Part shown: positions 45,801 through 60,800 of the stretch, piece after piece | How positions within the stretch are numbered: the first letter of the stretch is position 1 | How the letters are laid out: the number at the start of each line of letters is the position of its first letter | Source: Pelodera strongyloides | Taxonomy: Eukaryota > Nematoda > Chromadorea > Rhabditida > Rhabditidae | Assembly: GCA_036852015.1 (NCBI GenBank) | Contig: JAANDG010000474.1 | Coordinates: forward strand, 21,001 to 85,000 | Length of the DNA stretch: 64,000 bases | Direction: 5' to 3' | Made by a program: the position numbers and the translations under genes | Notes under the pieces: model-generated | Told to the model about the DNA's origin: nothing | The model's input: only the letters and a program-made list of their open reading frames with translations | The model's database searches: none

Positions 45801-48800
45801 CAATTTGGCTATTACACCAATTCACTTCAGCACTTCATCGCAAAATTTCAATGCATTTCAAAATTTCAAAGCGAAAAAAAAGGTTAGAATATAAAATACC
45901 GTACCTTATTACAACCTGGATGTTCGCATTTGTACGGCCTCTCACCCGTATGTGTCCTCATATGCGTCTTCAGATTTTCCAGTCGGCTATACGCCTTATC
46001 GCATTCCGGAAACTGGAAAGAAAATACATAAGATAATGAAAAAGTTCAAACCAACTGACCTACATTCAACGTATAACCAATTGAAGCACTACAAAAAGAA
46101 CGGCAGAAATTTTTCTTACACACGAGTAGCGGTGTTACACTATATACGCGTTTGGTGAATATTGTAATACCTATACGATTGAGCATAGTAGTAGTATTAG
46201 TAGTAGCGGTGGTACACTGAATACGCGTCTGGTGAATATTGTGATAACTGATTGAGCATAGTATAAAACCTTACTTGGCACCTATGCGGTTTATCTCCAG
46301 TATGTCTTCTGACATGTACGACAAGCATGTACATAGCCCTGAAGGGCTCTTCCCTCTCACAACCGTCCCACTCGCAGATGAACTCTTTGTCAACGTTGAC
46401 ATGCACTGCCTGCACATGGTCAACCAAGGCCTGGAATAAGCAACATGTTATTACTAATCGCAAAATAAAACAATTAACCAAAAGTTGGGATTATACGTGC
46501 GGAAGCAATGTTTCACATAACAAATAAAGCGAATGATCAAGGATGGAGAACCTTCAATAAACAGTTATTCTGAACATGGAAGCACATGTACATGTACAGT
46601 GTTATATTACAATGTAATAATAGCACAATGTTCGCCGGTCGCATGAGTATGAATCATAAATACATTCATTCAAAGAAATGGAAAACCATCATCAGTCAGT
46701 AAATGTGGGAAAACTAGTTACTAATTAGAGTTTAAATATGTCAAACTAGACTATAGTGAAATAACTCTGACCGATTGAGTGGTAAAGATCTTTCCACATG
46801 AATTCCATCTGCACACCACATCTTCCAGCGTTTCCACGTCAACCAATTCATTCAACGGTGATGTCTCTTTAAACTTACTGCAAAAAAATATATATTTTAT
46901 TTTTCAACTTGCTTAAAAAATTCTTTACACATACACATTCACATCTTTCCTTTCTTTTTCATCGAACAAAACGCAAGAACACTACAAGTAGGAAAAACCG
47001 AATACCAAACAAAAGGTAGTTCTTCAAAACCAACTGCACTCGTCACTAACTGTCACTGAACAGCCCGGACTCATTATAATACGCAGCACTGTCTTCTGAC
47101 GTCTACATCGGAAACAAAAATATCAAAACTCACTTCTTATCCTCGCCACGTGCCGATCTACTTCTACGACGGGGCGCCTTCTTGGGTGGAGGGGCCAGAG
47201 TTTGAGGCTGAAAAGAAATCCTTGAATTCTAACTTACCCTGCAATATGCATTCATTAGGGGAGACTACCTACGCTAAGAAGTGCATCCCTCGTTAGAACA
47301 CGCAACCGATCTACTACACAACGTCACGCGTATATTGGCCCAATTTAAACAAAACAAAATGTTGTCAAATTTCGTTTCTATTTTTGACATTAATCGAAAC
47401 GTACCAGAAAAGTGGGAAGCGATGCGTTTGATGGACCGGGGAGACAATGCACGGGGACGGGTGGGAAGTTTGTCATCTGAAGAGATCCTCCTCCCACTGA
47501 AGACATCGAAGGACTGACGAGGCCTTGGTTTCTGGCGGAGAACAACGAGCTTATCTCCTGGAGAGACTGTCGAACCAGCGGATGGGTCTCACCACGAGCT
47601 GCTGTAATTATCGTTATGGTTATGTTTGTTAATTACTTCAGCAATTCAGACCCAAACTTAGCGCGGTACATCCAAACATTACAATTAAGATCAGTGCACA
47701 AACCGATGTTAGACAAGACCAGAAGAACAGAACTGAGTTATTTTTTACAACCTTGATCTTTCATACAGCCACGAAACATTGTCATTTCACCCTTAGAACT
47801 GTATTTTCTCGGGACACATATTACACGTAATAATAAATAAAAGTAACTAACCCATCGCCGCAATATTGGTCGATAACTGGGCACTGGGTGGCATACAACC
47901 TCCAGGGGAACCCGCCGACAACGAAGCTAAACAATCGTTGAATTTGAATAAGTTTTACAATTTTCAAGCAAGCCAGACATGTATAAGCTATAAGCACGTT
48001 TACATTACCTACACAGTCAACACTTTGGGTTTCTCGGGATCCCTATTCCTTATTCAAACTAACTATTCATATTCATACTGTCTGGTTTCTTTTATCGAAC
48101 AATATTCTCAAAACAACAATATCAAAATGAAAAACTAACCAGGCAGCGAGTTGACCATATGAGGAGAACACATCTGTGGAATTCCGCCGTTGGAATTAGG
48201 CACAGAAGACCGATTGGCAGCATGTTGCTGTTGATGTTGTAGGATATCTGCAGATATAAGGTCATAAGTTAGTGATAACCGACTAACCGAGATACCAGAA
48301 ATACAATCCACTACATATATGGATCTATATTAGAGCGTAAAGTAAAATCGCGCACAAGCGCATCAATAAGTTCGGAACGAAAATTTTGAGTGTTCGTTAT
48401 CGATAACACATCCCCATAAAAGTAAACGTCCACAAATGGAGCCAATCAGGTCTAGTGCACACGGTATGCACACCCTGATACCTGATATATTTTAGAATTA
48501 AAATTAAGACAATGTCACTAATAATAATGGCTAACCAACCTTTCAAACCCTCCTCCACCGCTGCACGTTGTTCAATGACCAAATCGGGAACAGAGGTGAA
48601 TATCCCAATAGGCGGTTGGGGTTGCGGGACTACCACCGGCTGACTCTTTTTGGAAGTTTTCTTTTTCGACTTCTTTGGTGTGTTAGCGTCGATCTCCGCT
48701 TTAACCGTATCATTAAACAATGGCGGTTCCTTCTCAGTCAGGGGTGCTGCTACTCGAGGAGGTCGAGGAGGAGTCTGAGGAGTAGCTGCAGGTGCAGCTG

Positions 48801-51800
48801 CAGGAGGTGGATCTTGCCGATCTCGATCAATAGGGAATGGAGTGTTTCCAATGGCTTGTAGTGAGTCAAACATGGTCTTCAATTGGACAACTTTGGCCGG
48901 TGGTAGGATTGCACGAAGCGTAGCTCTGTGCAGTGGATTAGATCCCACCAAATTATCCAATAACTGATCATAGATAAGCTCGGTGGCAGTGAGTGCGCTC
49001 AGATCACCCAATGGAGATGGTACCGGAGCCGGGGTTGGGAGATCACTGGCTGGGGAACTCCGGGGAGTGATAACCTCCTGCTTCACTTGAAGAGATGGGG
49101 AACAGGCTGTGGTAGTCACAGAAGGTGTTGGCAACTTAATAGTCGAAGACACCGTTTCAATAACTGTAGGACGCGGGTTGAATATACGAGAGGTAGTTAG
49201 AGTAGTACGAGAAGAGGATGGAGGTAGAGGCTGCGATACAGTAGCAGCATGAGTAGTAGGCATCACAGGCTTGGTGTCCAACATCGCTTTAAGAAGCGGT
49301 AGCTGTTCTAGCTTACTATCGACCGGAGGAGGGGGAGCATCCTTGGTGGGTGACTGGACACTCATAGAAGTGGAAGCGGTGTCCTTGTCCTTCTTGGCAA
49401 GCTCCGATGTCCTAACCTCCTCATCGAATTGGAATTGCAAGTATGCTCTCTTCTTAATCGGGAGTCCGAATGGAAATGGACGTTGAGTCTCAGGCTTAGG
49501 TTTGTCTTCAACCACCTTTACGGGTTCTGCAGCTTTCCGCCTCACTTTCGTCTTGTTTTTATTCTTGTCCTCTGTCTCGGTCACTGTCTCATCTGATGTG
49601 CTATTTCGATCGGGTGAAAGTGAGGTCTTCGAGCCGCGACGACTCAAAAGACCAGTGACCCGATGTAAGAGTCCTTTCGGATTCTTAGCTTTGGGATTCT
49701 CAGAAGCACTGTCGACCGAATCTTGGCTTGCTTTTCGGGAACGGGAATCTCGCAGCGCTCGTTTAGTGGGAGGTGTTGCGGGGTGAGATCCATCTGATTC
49801 AGTTGTGATAGGTGGATTCTTGTGTGGTGAAGCTTCATTCCCTTTATCCCGGTCCCGTTTTCGAGACTTGAAAAGTCCGGTGACGCCAACAATGGCAGTC
49901 GACATTCGATGTAGAAATAGATCTGAGTCCTGCAAGGAAGTCGTGGAATATATGCAAAGTCGAAGACGAAGAAAGTAGTAAACATAACACGAGAACACTG
50001 TACAAAAGTAGATATCACATAAAAACCAGGAAAGAATTGAGAAAAAAAAGAGGAAGAGAAAGGAGACTCGGATTCCGTTTTCAGGATAATTTCCATATTG
50101 ATCATATATAAAAGGAGAAGAGTTTACTTGGTCTTTTGTTTGTATGAACGAAACGAAAATTAGAATATCTAAAAGGCTATAAAAGGAGAATCGGAGACCA
50201 GTGTGCAAGCGAAATCGAACCATATTTCATGATTTTTCAAGATACGTTGCAAACGTTTCACACAAGTGTGCTCACTGTTCCTACATTGATAGTCGCCTCA
50301 GGCGGCGATAGCCGTCTGGTTAATCATACGTGAGATGGAATTATTTTTTAACCAGGTTTTTGATGAAAACAATAAAAGAAGTCCAATAGAAGCCATAGTA
50401 AATTGAGCTAAAGTGTAGTGTATGCTCAGAAATCAACGTCAATTTCTTAATTAGCAAAATAAACAATTGGACTCTTTGCGACGTACCTATAAAACTTTGA
50501 AGAAAAAAAACCCTCGGCGTCCAGCCTGGGAGGAAACTGGGGAAGTTTTTCTAAACAAATGCAATAAGGCTTGGGCAACCGGCAAAAAAAGAAGGCGAGA
50601 GTAAACGTGAAAGGTTATGGGATCCAGAGAGAGCCCGGACAGAGATAGAGGGTGGTCCAGAAAAACGCCCCATTCGAGTCGCAACGTTGCCAATTCCTCA
50701 TGTACACAAGTTGGAGACAATGCGGGAAACGGAGAGGTACGAAGCGAGCGAGGGAAATTATAGAGAGTGCGAACATGAGATGCTCAGACAAACAACCGGA
50801 AGAGAACGTGAGAGCTATGAGGGAGCAGGCGTTGGGTAGATAATAGGCGAAGGGGCACTGCTGTCTGGGTGGCAAGGGCCGACCCCCCACGCCGTTCGGT
50901 GCCCTCCCATAGGGTGGCGACCTCTACTCCGAAACAGACGAGGCCCCCCTCAGGCATCTGCTCCTCAGAGGCTTAGTTAATGCATAACAACGGATTGGCA
51001 CTGCAGAGAATACTAGAGATAACCAGAATCGATCGAAACAAGAAATACAAAGTACTTTTTTTCTGAACACTACAAAAAGGAGTTTTGACTATGAAAAGAC
51101 CAATTCAGAAACGAGCTTATTGAGACAGCGAGAGCGCGTTTGTATAAATGAAAATGAACGATAATGATTAAAAGAAACAATAAACTTTTTAAGCAAGACA
51201 GAAATTTTCATTGAAACGAAAAAAAAAATTTCAAAATTTTGTTACTCCAGTATATGTACTAACGGCCTTGCACTACGGTAGCTAACTGTAAAATACATGG
51301 TTGATCAAAATAAATTTTGTTTCTGGCTTTCCTCTCGTATAGTTATGTCAACAATATACGTTTGTCATATCACCCGAGTGTACTTTTTATCAGTAAAGAG
51401 TGCACTGGGGAAGGAATTTGAAATATGATACGAGAATGTATAGTCACACTAAACTTGTTTTTGTATTTAGCACTGGGCGTCGTGGCTCACTGGCAAAGTT
51501 CTCGTCTCTCACCCATACGACCCGGGTTCGAATCCCGCCCAGTGCTACCATCTTGCAAACATGCCACGGCGTCGGGAATAAAGTTAAGGCGCTCCCCTTG
51601 CCTAGCCTTAGGACGGACCTTTCGCTCTGTATTATCTTCTGTGCCGTCTTCAACCGTCTACTTCACTCTATGGAACACATCGGCTAAGAGACACCGCCTT
51701 GGATTGGAGCTAAAAATGAAGATCCCCGACTTCGAGAGCAAACGGGACCCTGGATTCTACATGCTTAAGTCTATGTGTGATGATTGTATGTCTGAATAAA

Positions 51801-54800
51801 GTGGTATTCACAAAAAAAAATGTGTAAACTAATCCAAAGCTCCCCAATATAGTTAGACCGTCCAATTCAACACACATTATTTTGTTTCACAAGACCACCC
51901 ACGTGGTTAGGTCAATCAATATTTGCATTGTAGGTTTGACAGTTCACCATTTGTTAGAGTCCGTGCGTTGTAATAGCTTGGGGACTTTGGTGAATACCTA
52001 GGGGGTTAGCTTAGGTACCAGAGTGCTAGGGTTAGGCAACTTTATTGCAAAGATGCGGACATTGCGTAGTCAGGTAACTATGAGAAAATCCTCAGCGGCA
52101 TGCACAGGTATTACACCCTGTACAGTAACAATTTACATATTTGCCATAGAACGTGATATACAGCTAACTTCACAGCTAAAATTTAACCCTTTAGCTACCG
52201 TATAATCCCAACTCACAAAAGAAACCAAAGAAACTAAAAAAATGTTTACGAAAAGAAGAGTGCGAGGACGAGGACAACTGCCACAAGGGATCATTCAAAA
52301 ACTCCTGCGACTTTTGACGGGAAAGAAAACGATAAAAAGAAGGGAAATGTTTTTTCTCTATGAGAAAGTTTGAAAAGGGGCCGAAAAAATGTCCGGTTTT
52401 ACAAATTTATGAAAATGTACTTATGAAAATCAGTGTTGGAAGAAATTCAGAACGTCATAATTTAACATTTAAGACACAGGATTGCTTATCGCTCGTTTTC
52501 ATAAAAGGAAGAAAAAGTATTATGGGGACTCCCCAACAGGCACGATTTTAATCCGTACTTCAATACAGTAATCAATTGGAGGGAAACGAGATATTAGTGA
52601 TTTACAGAAGATGAACTGAAAAGATAAGCACCAAATCGAGTATTAAAGGTTAGTGATCCTATGGTGAAGATTTCATCGTATACCATTTTTCGTCAGAGTT
52701 GTCAGGTTATGGGGACAGGACCAAATATGTCATGAGCAAAACACATAGATATGTGTTATGTCCTGGGTCCTCTACCAGTTCGTGTGTGGTCTTTGGCGCT
52801 TTTTCCTACGGTAATAAATTTTCACTTCTTGCCGCGGAGCATTGTTCTTCTATGCATCGACAGTATATTACAAGGCGGGGGAATGGAAAAAAGAGGGAGA
52901 GAGAGGAAGAGAGAGAGGGAGAGACAGACAGACAGAGAGAGACAGAGGAGGAGCCCATGTCAGGGTGATATATCATGATTAATACAACTTACATAAGAAG
53001 ATCGAGGGAAAAATATCTACTTGCAGGTCCCGCAAAGATTGATGACAGTACTTCGTAATCCCACAAAAACTGTATGGAAAAGGGGAACTTGATAACAGGT
53101 GCTAAGGACAGATTTCTGCTTTCTCAGGAGTTTTGGTTTCGATTCAGATTCACTAAGGTAGTTTCCGGGGGAAACTTAGAAAACGAGGAAGGAAACCACT
53201 TAATTAGCGAATCTAGCCAAACATTAGCCAATCATTAGCCAGTCGTTAGCGAATCATTAGAGGATCAGTAGCTGTGCACTATCGATCCCATGGATGTTCA
53301 TTATTGCTCCTAATGGAAAACTTACAATTAGCAGACGGGAATTTGGAAGTTTACTGGTTGAAACCTATTTTCCCTGCGATTTTCATTATAGAAAACTGCC
53401 CAGACAAGGAAACTGTCCTTGCTTTCACTTTTGTTATTCAAGGACAGAACAATTAGCAAGTGCGCATGAAAACTTCACTTTGGCAGGGAAGCTTATTTGT
53501 TTGGTCTTTGGTACAAAAGCGGTTTTACATAAAACAACTTTGTATTCCACGACGTTCTTGAGCGCTAGGCGCAATTGTGCCTGCCTGCATATCTAGTGTT
53601 ATTTATTAGCTTGGTCCCTACAGTCTGAATAGCTATTATGTAGATACCCAATGGAAATTTTCCATTGGCCAGGCTCAAAACATTTTCGCAGAGAGGAAGA
53701 GTGAGAGAGAAAGAGAGAGAGAGAGAGAAGGAGAAGAATAGAGAGAGGAGGATCTAGGGAACAGGGTGTCCTGAGGCAAAGCCAATAATTAACGAATCCC
53801 GTGTCTCGACTTATCTATGACGGAATAACGTGTGCCAGGCGCTTCCTGGCATTTCAACGAGAGCGGCGCAACTTATCAATAATTCGCGCTTTTTGAGCAT
53901 TATTGCATAAAAAGTGCCTGCAATTTGCCGGCACACTGGGTGGTCTGGCGCGGCACAAGAACGCAGCGATATCACAAAAGTTAAGCGCACAAAAGGGAAC
54001 TTGCACTTCCAAACCATTGGATTACGATAAGGAAATGAGCCAAAAATGAGAGAATTTGAAAAATGAAGCCACCAACAAAACATTACAATACACCTGGGGA
54101 CCACCCAATTTATTTAATTATAATATACGTGGCAGGAAAAAGTCTGATAAAAAGGCGGCACCAGACGGACAGGTGCAATTATACTGCAGGAGATTTATAT
54201 TTTCTCTGACTATTTCATTACATAAATTAAAAGGAATTACAAGCAGAAATGATTACAATCGATGAGAAAGAGAATAATCCGAACTGTACGAATAGCATAA
54301 CTATAGTATAGTATAGTGTATAGTCGACCCTGGTGGAAAACGAGGGCGGTTCCGGAAAGCAAAATGGTCAAAAAAGTTTGTTCCTTTCGAGTTTCCGAAA
54401 CAAGAGCTAATCATAATCGGCATTATTTCATGCATAAGGGCGCGTTCGGGATGCTCTTTCCGAAAGAAAAACATGCAAATTTGGTTCGGCATGGACATTT
54501 CCGAAAGGTTTTAATGTTGGAGAACGCTCAAAATACAGTATGACTTAGAATGCAAAATGCAAATATTTTAAATCGTGCATGCTACTTCATACTGTATTTT
54601 GAGCGTTCTCCAACATTAAAACCTTTCGGAAATGTCCATGCCGAACCAAATTTGCATGTTTTCCTTTCGGAAAGAGCATCCCGAACGCGCCGAAATGTAT
54701 GAAACTATCACATGATGCGCTCAGATTCCGAGTATATGGAAACCCACATGAATTTGTTATCCGATATGACTACGCTTGGTTTTCCTACGCTAAAACGCAT

Positions 54801-57800
54801 TAGGGCGCCGGAATATAAAACAATCCCTCTGGCCCCGCGATGAAATCTTATAAGCGGAATATACTACATACAATACAATCAACGGGAAAGGAAATTGTCT
54901 CGACAGTAGGATAACAACTTTAGGTAGGAGGCAATAACAGTAATCATACAGTAGCAAAAGGACCAAGTCCCAGAGCCGTTTCGCGAAACGGATATATGGA
55001 AATGGGGATTATATTAGTTTAGATATGCATCTAATCTGGAATTTAAATAGAAAAAGTATTGACCACATGACAAGGTGTATGGTGTATGGCCGCACATAAA
55101 ACCCTTAATCCAGCATCAGAATATGTAAGCCGTTGTGTGTAGTTTTGCAGGCAAGAATGTGAATGCGTCAATATGGCAAAGAAATATTAAGTCAAAAATA
55201 ACAATGCCAATAATCCCTAAAAGGAGGAAGCCCCGAGCCCGACGGACAGCCAACGGGAGCGGGAGCCGGTCGGGTGACTCAGTGGGTGGTCCCCAACGAA
55301 GATCGCAGGGGCACCACATCCGCACATTCGCCGCACTTTCGCATAAACAACATAAAAAGAGGAGTAGAGGAAAAAGGATGTGCATGGGCATTCACGTGTA
55401 CTATTTTATGCCCTAATTTTACTCAATATCTCAGGGATACGGCACTATGGCGTGGTATAAAAGAGCATGTTTTGGAAACCTTATTATTGCCAGTAACCCA
55501 AGAGTGCACATGCAAAAAGGGCGCCGCAAATGCAAATTGCATGCGAAAGCATCCAAAAAAGCGTGAGTTCCGGCAAAGTGCATGCACGCGCCATGTTTTA
55601 AGAGACATCGTGGGTGTTCCAGAGAAGAAACTATGAGGAAGAGTAATAAAGTTGGCAGAGCGCCCATTGCCCAGATTAGGGTCAGAAGTCACGATACTTC
55701 TACGAAAAAAATTATTTTAGGTCTACACCTTACGGTCACGGGAAAGTAGAATTCCCCTCAGCTTTAGTTATGCTGTATTGCAGGTTGGATCTCTGGGGTC
55801 CTTATCTGCAAAAAAGCTGCAGGCCGCAAAATTCGTGCCGCAGAAGTTGTACCCAAAAAAATGAAGAAAAAGCTCCGAGAAGTTGATAATCAATCAAAAG
55901 GGAAAAAGAAAGAATGATGTGTTTATGCGATGCTTCGGAGCACTTGCGGTCGTACTTAATGAGATCATTATTTCATCTTTATTATGTAATTATAATGCTC
56001 GGACAATATAAAAAAGAGCACTAAAGCACAGTGACGAAACGTCGTGGGTGGTCCGATAACTAAAATACGGATGGAAGCACAACCTACGATCCCTACACAA
56101 CCTACAGTTGGGCGGTGCTAATGGTACTTTGATATTGTTAGCAAAAAAAACCAACGTTATGCTTGAGGTGTGTGAAATGCCATTTCCACCAGTAACCCTA
56201 AAAGTTTCCACAGTTCTAATAGTTTACCAATATAATTGTACGAAGGAGAAGCAATGAATTCCGATGCAAAATTAAGAGAACTTATTATTGTTTTACGTCG
56301 ATGTCTCGCATAATCATTGCTTGCTTGGTATTGCTTAGGTCTTAGTCTTAGGTCCCTCTTTGTTAGTATAAATAACGTTACTCTAGACTCTAGCTTCATT
56401 AACCTATCACTTATCCCTGCATGTATAACCATAAGCCTTTTACTACTCGTTTTCACTAATACCTGCTCTTATAATGAACTACATATCTAGAGGCCACATC
56501 TTGTTATTGATTACTACCATGCATCCTATGGTCTCTTAATCCTACCGTATCCCATACCTCGTGAGTGTTATTTAGAATTGGGCGTTTGAGGTCTCGTGGT
56601 CGGACCACCCGCAGTACTCGTTGCCTCATTAGAAGGGACGCGAATGGGTCCAGAAGGGCATAGGGCCCATAAAGTGCAAAGAAAAAGGCTAGAATAATTC
56701 CGCTATACTCTCCCTGTCACTTGCTCTTTGTCATTATCTTCGTGTCACTCTTTCTTTGCCTGTCTCTGTCTCTCTCTCCCTTTTTCTCTCTCTCTCTCCT
56801 TCTCGGAAACCTTCACTCTATCATTCTCATTCACTTTATCACGTTCTTTTCTCTTCTCTCTATCTCACTCAGGGGGTTGAAGAAATACGCACACATGCAA
56901 ATAGTTATGTAAAACAGTCAACTTTCAAGGATAAGAAAGTGAATATAAGGAAGTTTGAGATCACTTTCCCATGCTTTATTGTTGGTTCATTACTCAATGT
57001 TCCTAATAATACAGCTGTTTCCAAAAAAAAACACAGTGGAGAGCTACAGAAATTTGTGCTACACCGTTAGACAAATCAGCTTTGCAAGTTCTTGAACAAA
57101 GAAGGGACCAGAGTCAATCCTTCGTCAATGGACAGGAAGACATATGAAGACATAAAGCATAACTAAATAAGGATAAAGGTCATGCCTGCGAAGCACAAAA
57201 AGACATAATTAACCGAAAGCAGGTGATATACGAGACTAGTTGCTCCACAGTATAAAGCACACCCTGCAAGCCCCAAATATTGCAGTAGACAAGGAAGTTG
57301 AGCTGGTATTAAATCCATCACAGTTTCATAATTGAACACTTGGCAGGACGGAAGAATTCACTTTTTTCTCATTACAACACTTTTTTTTCATACCAAAGTA
57401 GATGAACCTGGTGCGTGATCGAAAAGTTATATTTACTAGCGCAGAAAAGAAGTTTAGCTGCGATAAGATGCGTTTAGCAAATTCTGTGGAAGACAACAAC
57501 TTCTGATAAAGTACAGCCACACATTAGCCCTCTGTACGAAAAGTGGGTAAAACTTCAGGTAAGTTACGCTTTTCCTACTTTACAACCGATGTAAGGAGAG
57601 TTGACACGTTTGAAGCCTAGCCATATCGCTCTTTGTGAGTCGGTTACGTATGGAAGGAACATTTTTGCTCCTCGATGCTAAAAGAACAGAAGAAAATACT
57701 CAGCCACAAATATGGCACTGAAAACTCAGTTGAATGTAGGGTGAATACCGTATGCAGACAAAAGAGACGCTCCTATTAGGCGAGCCTCCGGGCTTAGAGT

Positions 57801-60800
57801 GGGCCTGCCTGGGGGTGGCGTCTGCGCTTCTTCGGCCCTGGTTTTTGCCCTGACGACGCTGCTCAGGGCGGGCACAATCTCGAGTTTTTGCCCGCCTGGG
57901 GGCCCAACGCCCTGCTTTTTTCCCGCCTAGCCCACCCAGTCCGCAGGCACGGGAGAGGCGTTTTTGCCCGCAAGGTGTCGCATTACTGCCTATGTAGTTC
58001 CTACGGTAGCTAAGTGCAAGATATTTTCAGCGCTTTTTGTTGGAATTTTTTTCAATAGAGTCTAATCGGGCATTAGCTGGAGGGAAGAAGTGCAAATAAA
58101 AATAAAGTTTTATGTAAATTGTGTTCGAAAAAGAGAATCCCACTAAAGTACAATGTGGAAAGTGCAATGTTTCTAAGCTACATTCTAACTGAAAAAAAGT
58201 TTTGCAAACTGTTGATATCAATTTTAGGGAATGAAAAATTACCAGTGCATATAAAATCTTCATCAATAAAATTTATTTTGCCCGCATATACAGTATCCTT
58301 ATCTAAAAAAAATAATGTAGAGCTTCGGCGGGGAATTCAAATTTATGTGGGTACTGTACGTGATCCACGATAATTAAAATGGGTCCCAGGATTAGGTGAT
58401 GAAAGTGATATCATGTGATTAAGCTTTGAAATCACCATCATTACTTACAATAAGAAATAAGACCGCAGTAGACTGGGACAGGCTTCCCAATAACAAAGGA
58501 TTTCTTATCCCCTTTTTGTCTAACAAACGTCCCCCTAAAAACTGTCGTTTGTCTATAGAGATTAATTACTTCAATAAATGCTACAGTTTTCAAAGTTTTT
58601 GTCAAATCATACCAAACTTTTGTTGCGAACTACCTACGTTTTTACAGCACTCAAAAACATTCGTTTCCCATGGGTAAAAAAAAATTCAGAAAAAATTTCG
58701 AAAGTACTAGTAAAAACATGCTACAAACTTGTGTAAAAGTTGTAAAGTGCACTGTTTTTCATATATTATTACGATGAGAGTTATTACGTCCTTGTGGCAA
58801 CAAGGTGAGGTTCGTTTGCCGCAACAAACAGCCGCTAGTATGACAAGTATATGGAAGAGAAACGTTGATGTGCGCATTCGCATTAGGCCGCGAGTTACGC
58901 CAATACATAGGAAATGAGTGAACCCATTTGGTGACGGTTCACTGTTTTTTTTTGTGGCCCAGCCCATTTAGTGACAACTTCGTGACCATGTGGTGAACAA
59001 GTTTCAACGAAAACCGTCATCAACTGGTCACCAAATGGTTACGAACAAGTCAAAAGCCAACGACGGTTTTCCAGTGGTTTCCGCAATTATTTCGATTTCC
59101 AGCTTATGATAGTTTGTTGCGCTGAAAAAGCCGAAGTAATGCGAGAAGACTGCGTTCAGCGTGCTGTGTTATGAATCTAGTGAATACATGTATTGACGAT
59201 GACAAAACAATACGGGAAGTATTAATTAACTACATGTAATTCACGCACAAAATTTGCGCTTATTGTATCCCCTAAACCGCTTGATCGCTCACGGAAACTA
59301 CCCAGGCTTTATATTCAACGGATGGCGTCACGATAACGGGATCATTTTTAAGTAGCCTCATCTCTTTGTTGATGGCCCTATCCCTTTAATAAATTGGTAA
59401 ACAACGGAAAGAACAGAACACAATCTAATATAGAGTCGAAAACTCAGGGCATAATGTAACATAATGAATATTGATGCGCATTAGTCGTTAGACGGAGGGA
59501 TTCTTTAATTTTTCTGTACATTATGCATTTCCACATTAAAGCTTTGCTCCGAGGAGACCCATATAATCCGGGATTTCTAAAGATTTTCAAGCTCCTTGAT
59601 AAAAATGTAAGATGGCCAAAGTATGCACGGATTTTGGTGTAATAAAAGGAAAAAAACTATTATAGAAATATACAAGTGCAATAGACAAAAAGAAGTATTA
59701 ATGGCCCAGGGTATGGGATCCCGTTTAACTAAAAAAGGGGGTTTAGAGAAAAGGTGGGTGAAACAGGGAGTTTACAATGAAGCTCATGGATAGCCCAAAA
59801 TAGTTTCTTGGTCCGGGAGTTTTAGAGTGCATTGTACGGCCCTGTGTACATGCTGATGATAACAGATAATCTTTTAATTTTGCTGACAAGGAAGTGACAT
59901 TTTCACACCCATTTTCACATCCGTATAATCACCTCCAGCACCGTCTAAAATTGGTACTAGACCGGTACCAAACTGGGAGGAAATCGGTCTTTTTTTGAAC
60001 GCAACGCGACACGCACTTCCCAATGTATAATCATAATTTCTAACTTCGATGTCCGATACAGTATGAAAAACATGCACATTTAAAGGGAGGGGCCCACGAG
60101 AAAAAAGTTGTCCTCAATTTACCGGAAGCTCAGAAATACTTCTGTGAAAACCGCATCTATTTGCATCTAGAACTCGCAGAGATATTCTATGCTAAACAGT
60201 TCGACCAGGTACCGTAGACAGAAAGGTTAAAATACCTTTTTATAGTTTATATCCGTCCACCAGCATTCTTTCTCTACATAATAATTGTTAAACGAATGAA
60301 GAACATCGCTACCATTATAACAAAGCGGTTCCAATACTGAAATGCCATAAAAGAGCAAAAATTATTTCAGACTACGGTGCCTGACCGAACTGTTTAGCAT
60401 ATAATATATTTGCGAGTTCCAGATGCAAAGAGATGCAGTTTTCGCAGTAATATTTCTGAGATTCCGGACATTCTGTGCAAGTAAATTGAGGAAAACATTT
60501 TTCCCGTGAGCCTCTCCGTTTAAAGCCAAAGTAGACCATAAAAACAGAAAAGCTACAGTAGGACGCCGGACCAGAAGTGCTGTAATCCTCCGCAACAAAA
60601 TTTAATCAATTCATCAGTCTAGCGCTTTCTTTCTCGTTAAGCCGCGGGCCATAAAAAGAGTCTTGTATTGTGGGGCGTGTGCAAAAAGGGAGTGCTTATT
60701 GATGCCGGCACCCGGGCTCTTGTGCCCTGGGTGGTCGTTTTTCTGGCCGCCTGCGGACCTTTACCCGGGCCAGGAGCCCTGAGCCCCAGGCCCACACGAA

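Noticed and set aside
47040..47100. Possible extra tra-1 exon between exons 7 and 8
   Set aside because: Has splice-like edges but breaks the phase that otherwise joins exon 7 to finger 1.
49930..50223. Upstream extension of the large tra-1 exon frame (hydrophobic N-terminus)
   Set aside because: Lies before two acceptor sites, is Phe/Ser-rich and T-rich like an intron, and is not in frame with a conserved start; treated as intron.
55116..55391. Minus-strand frame with hydrophobic start resembling a secreted protein
   Set aside because: An opposite-strand frame of equal length overlaps it; no splice or family support.
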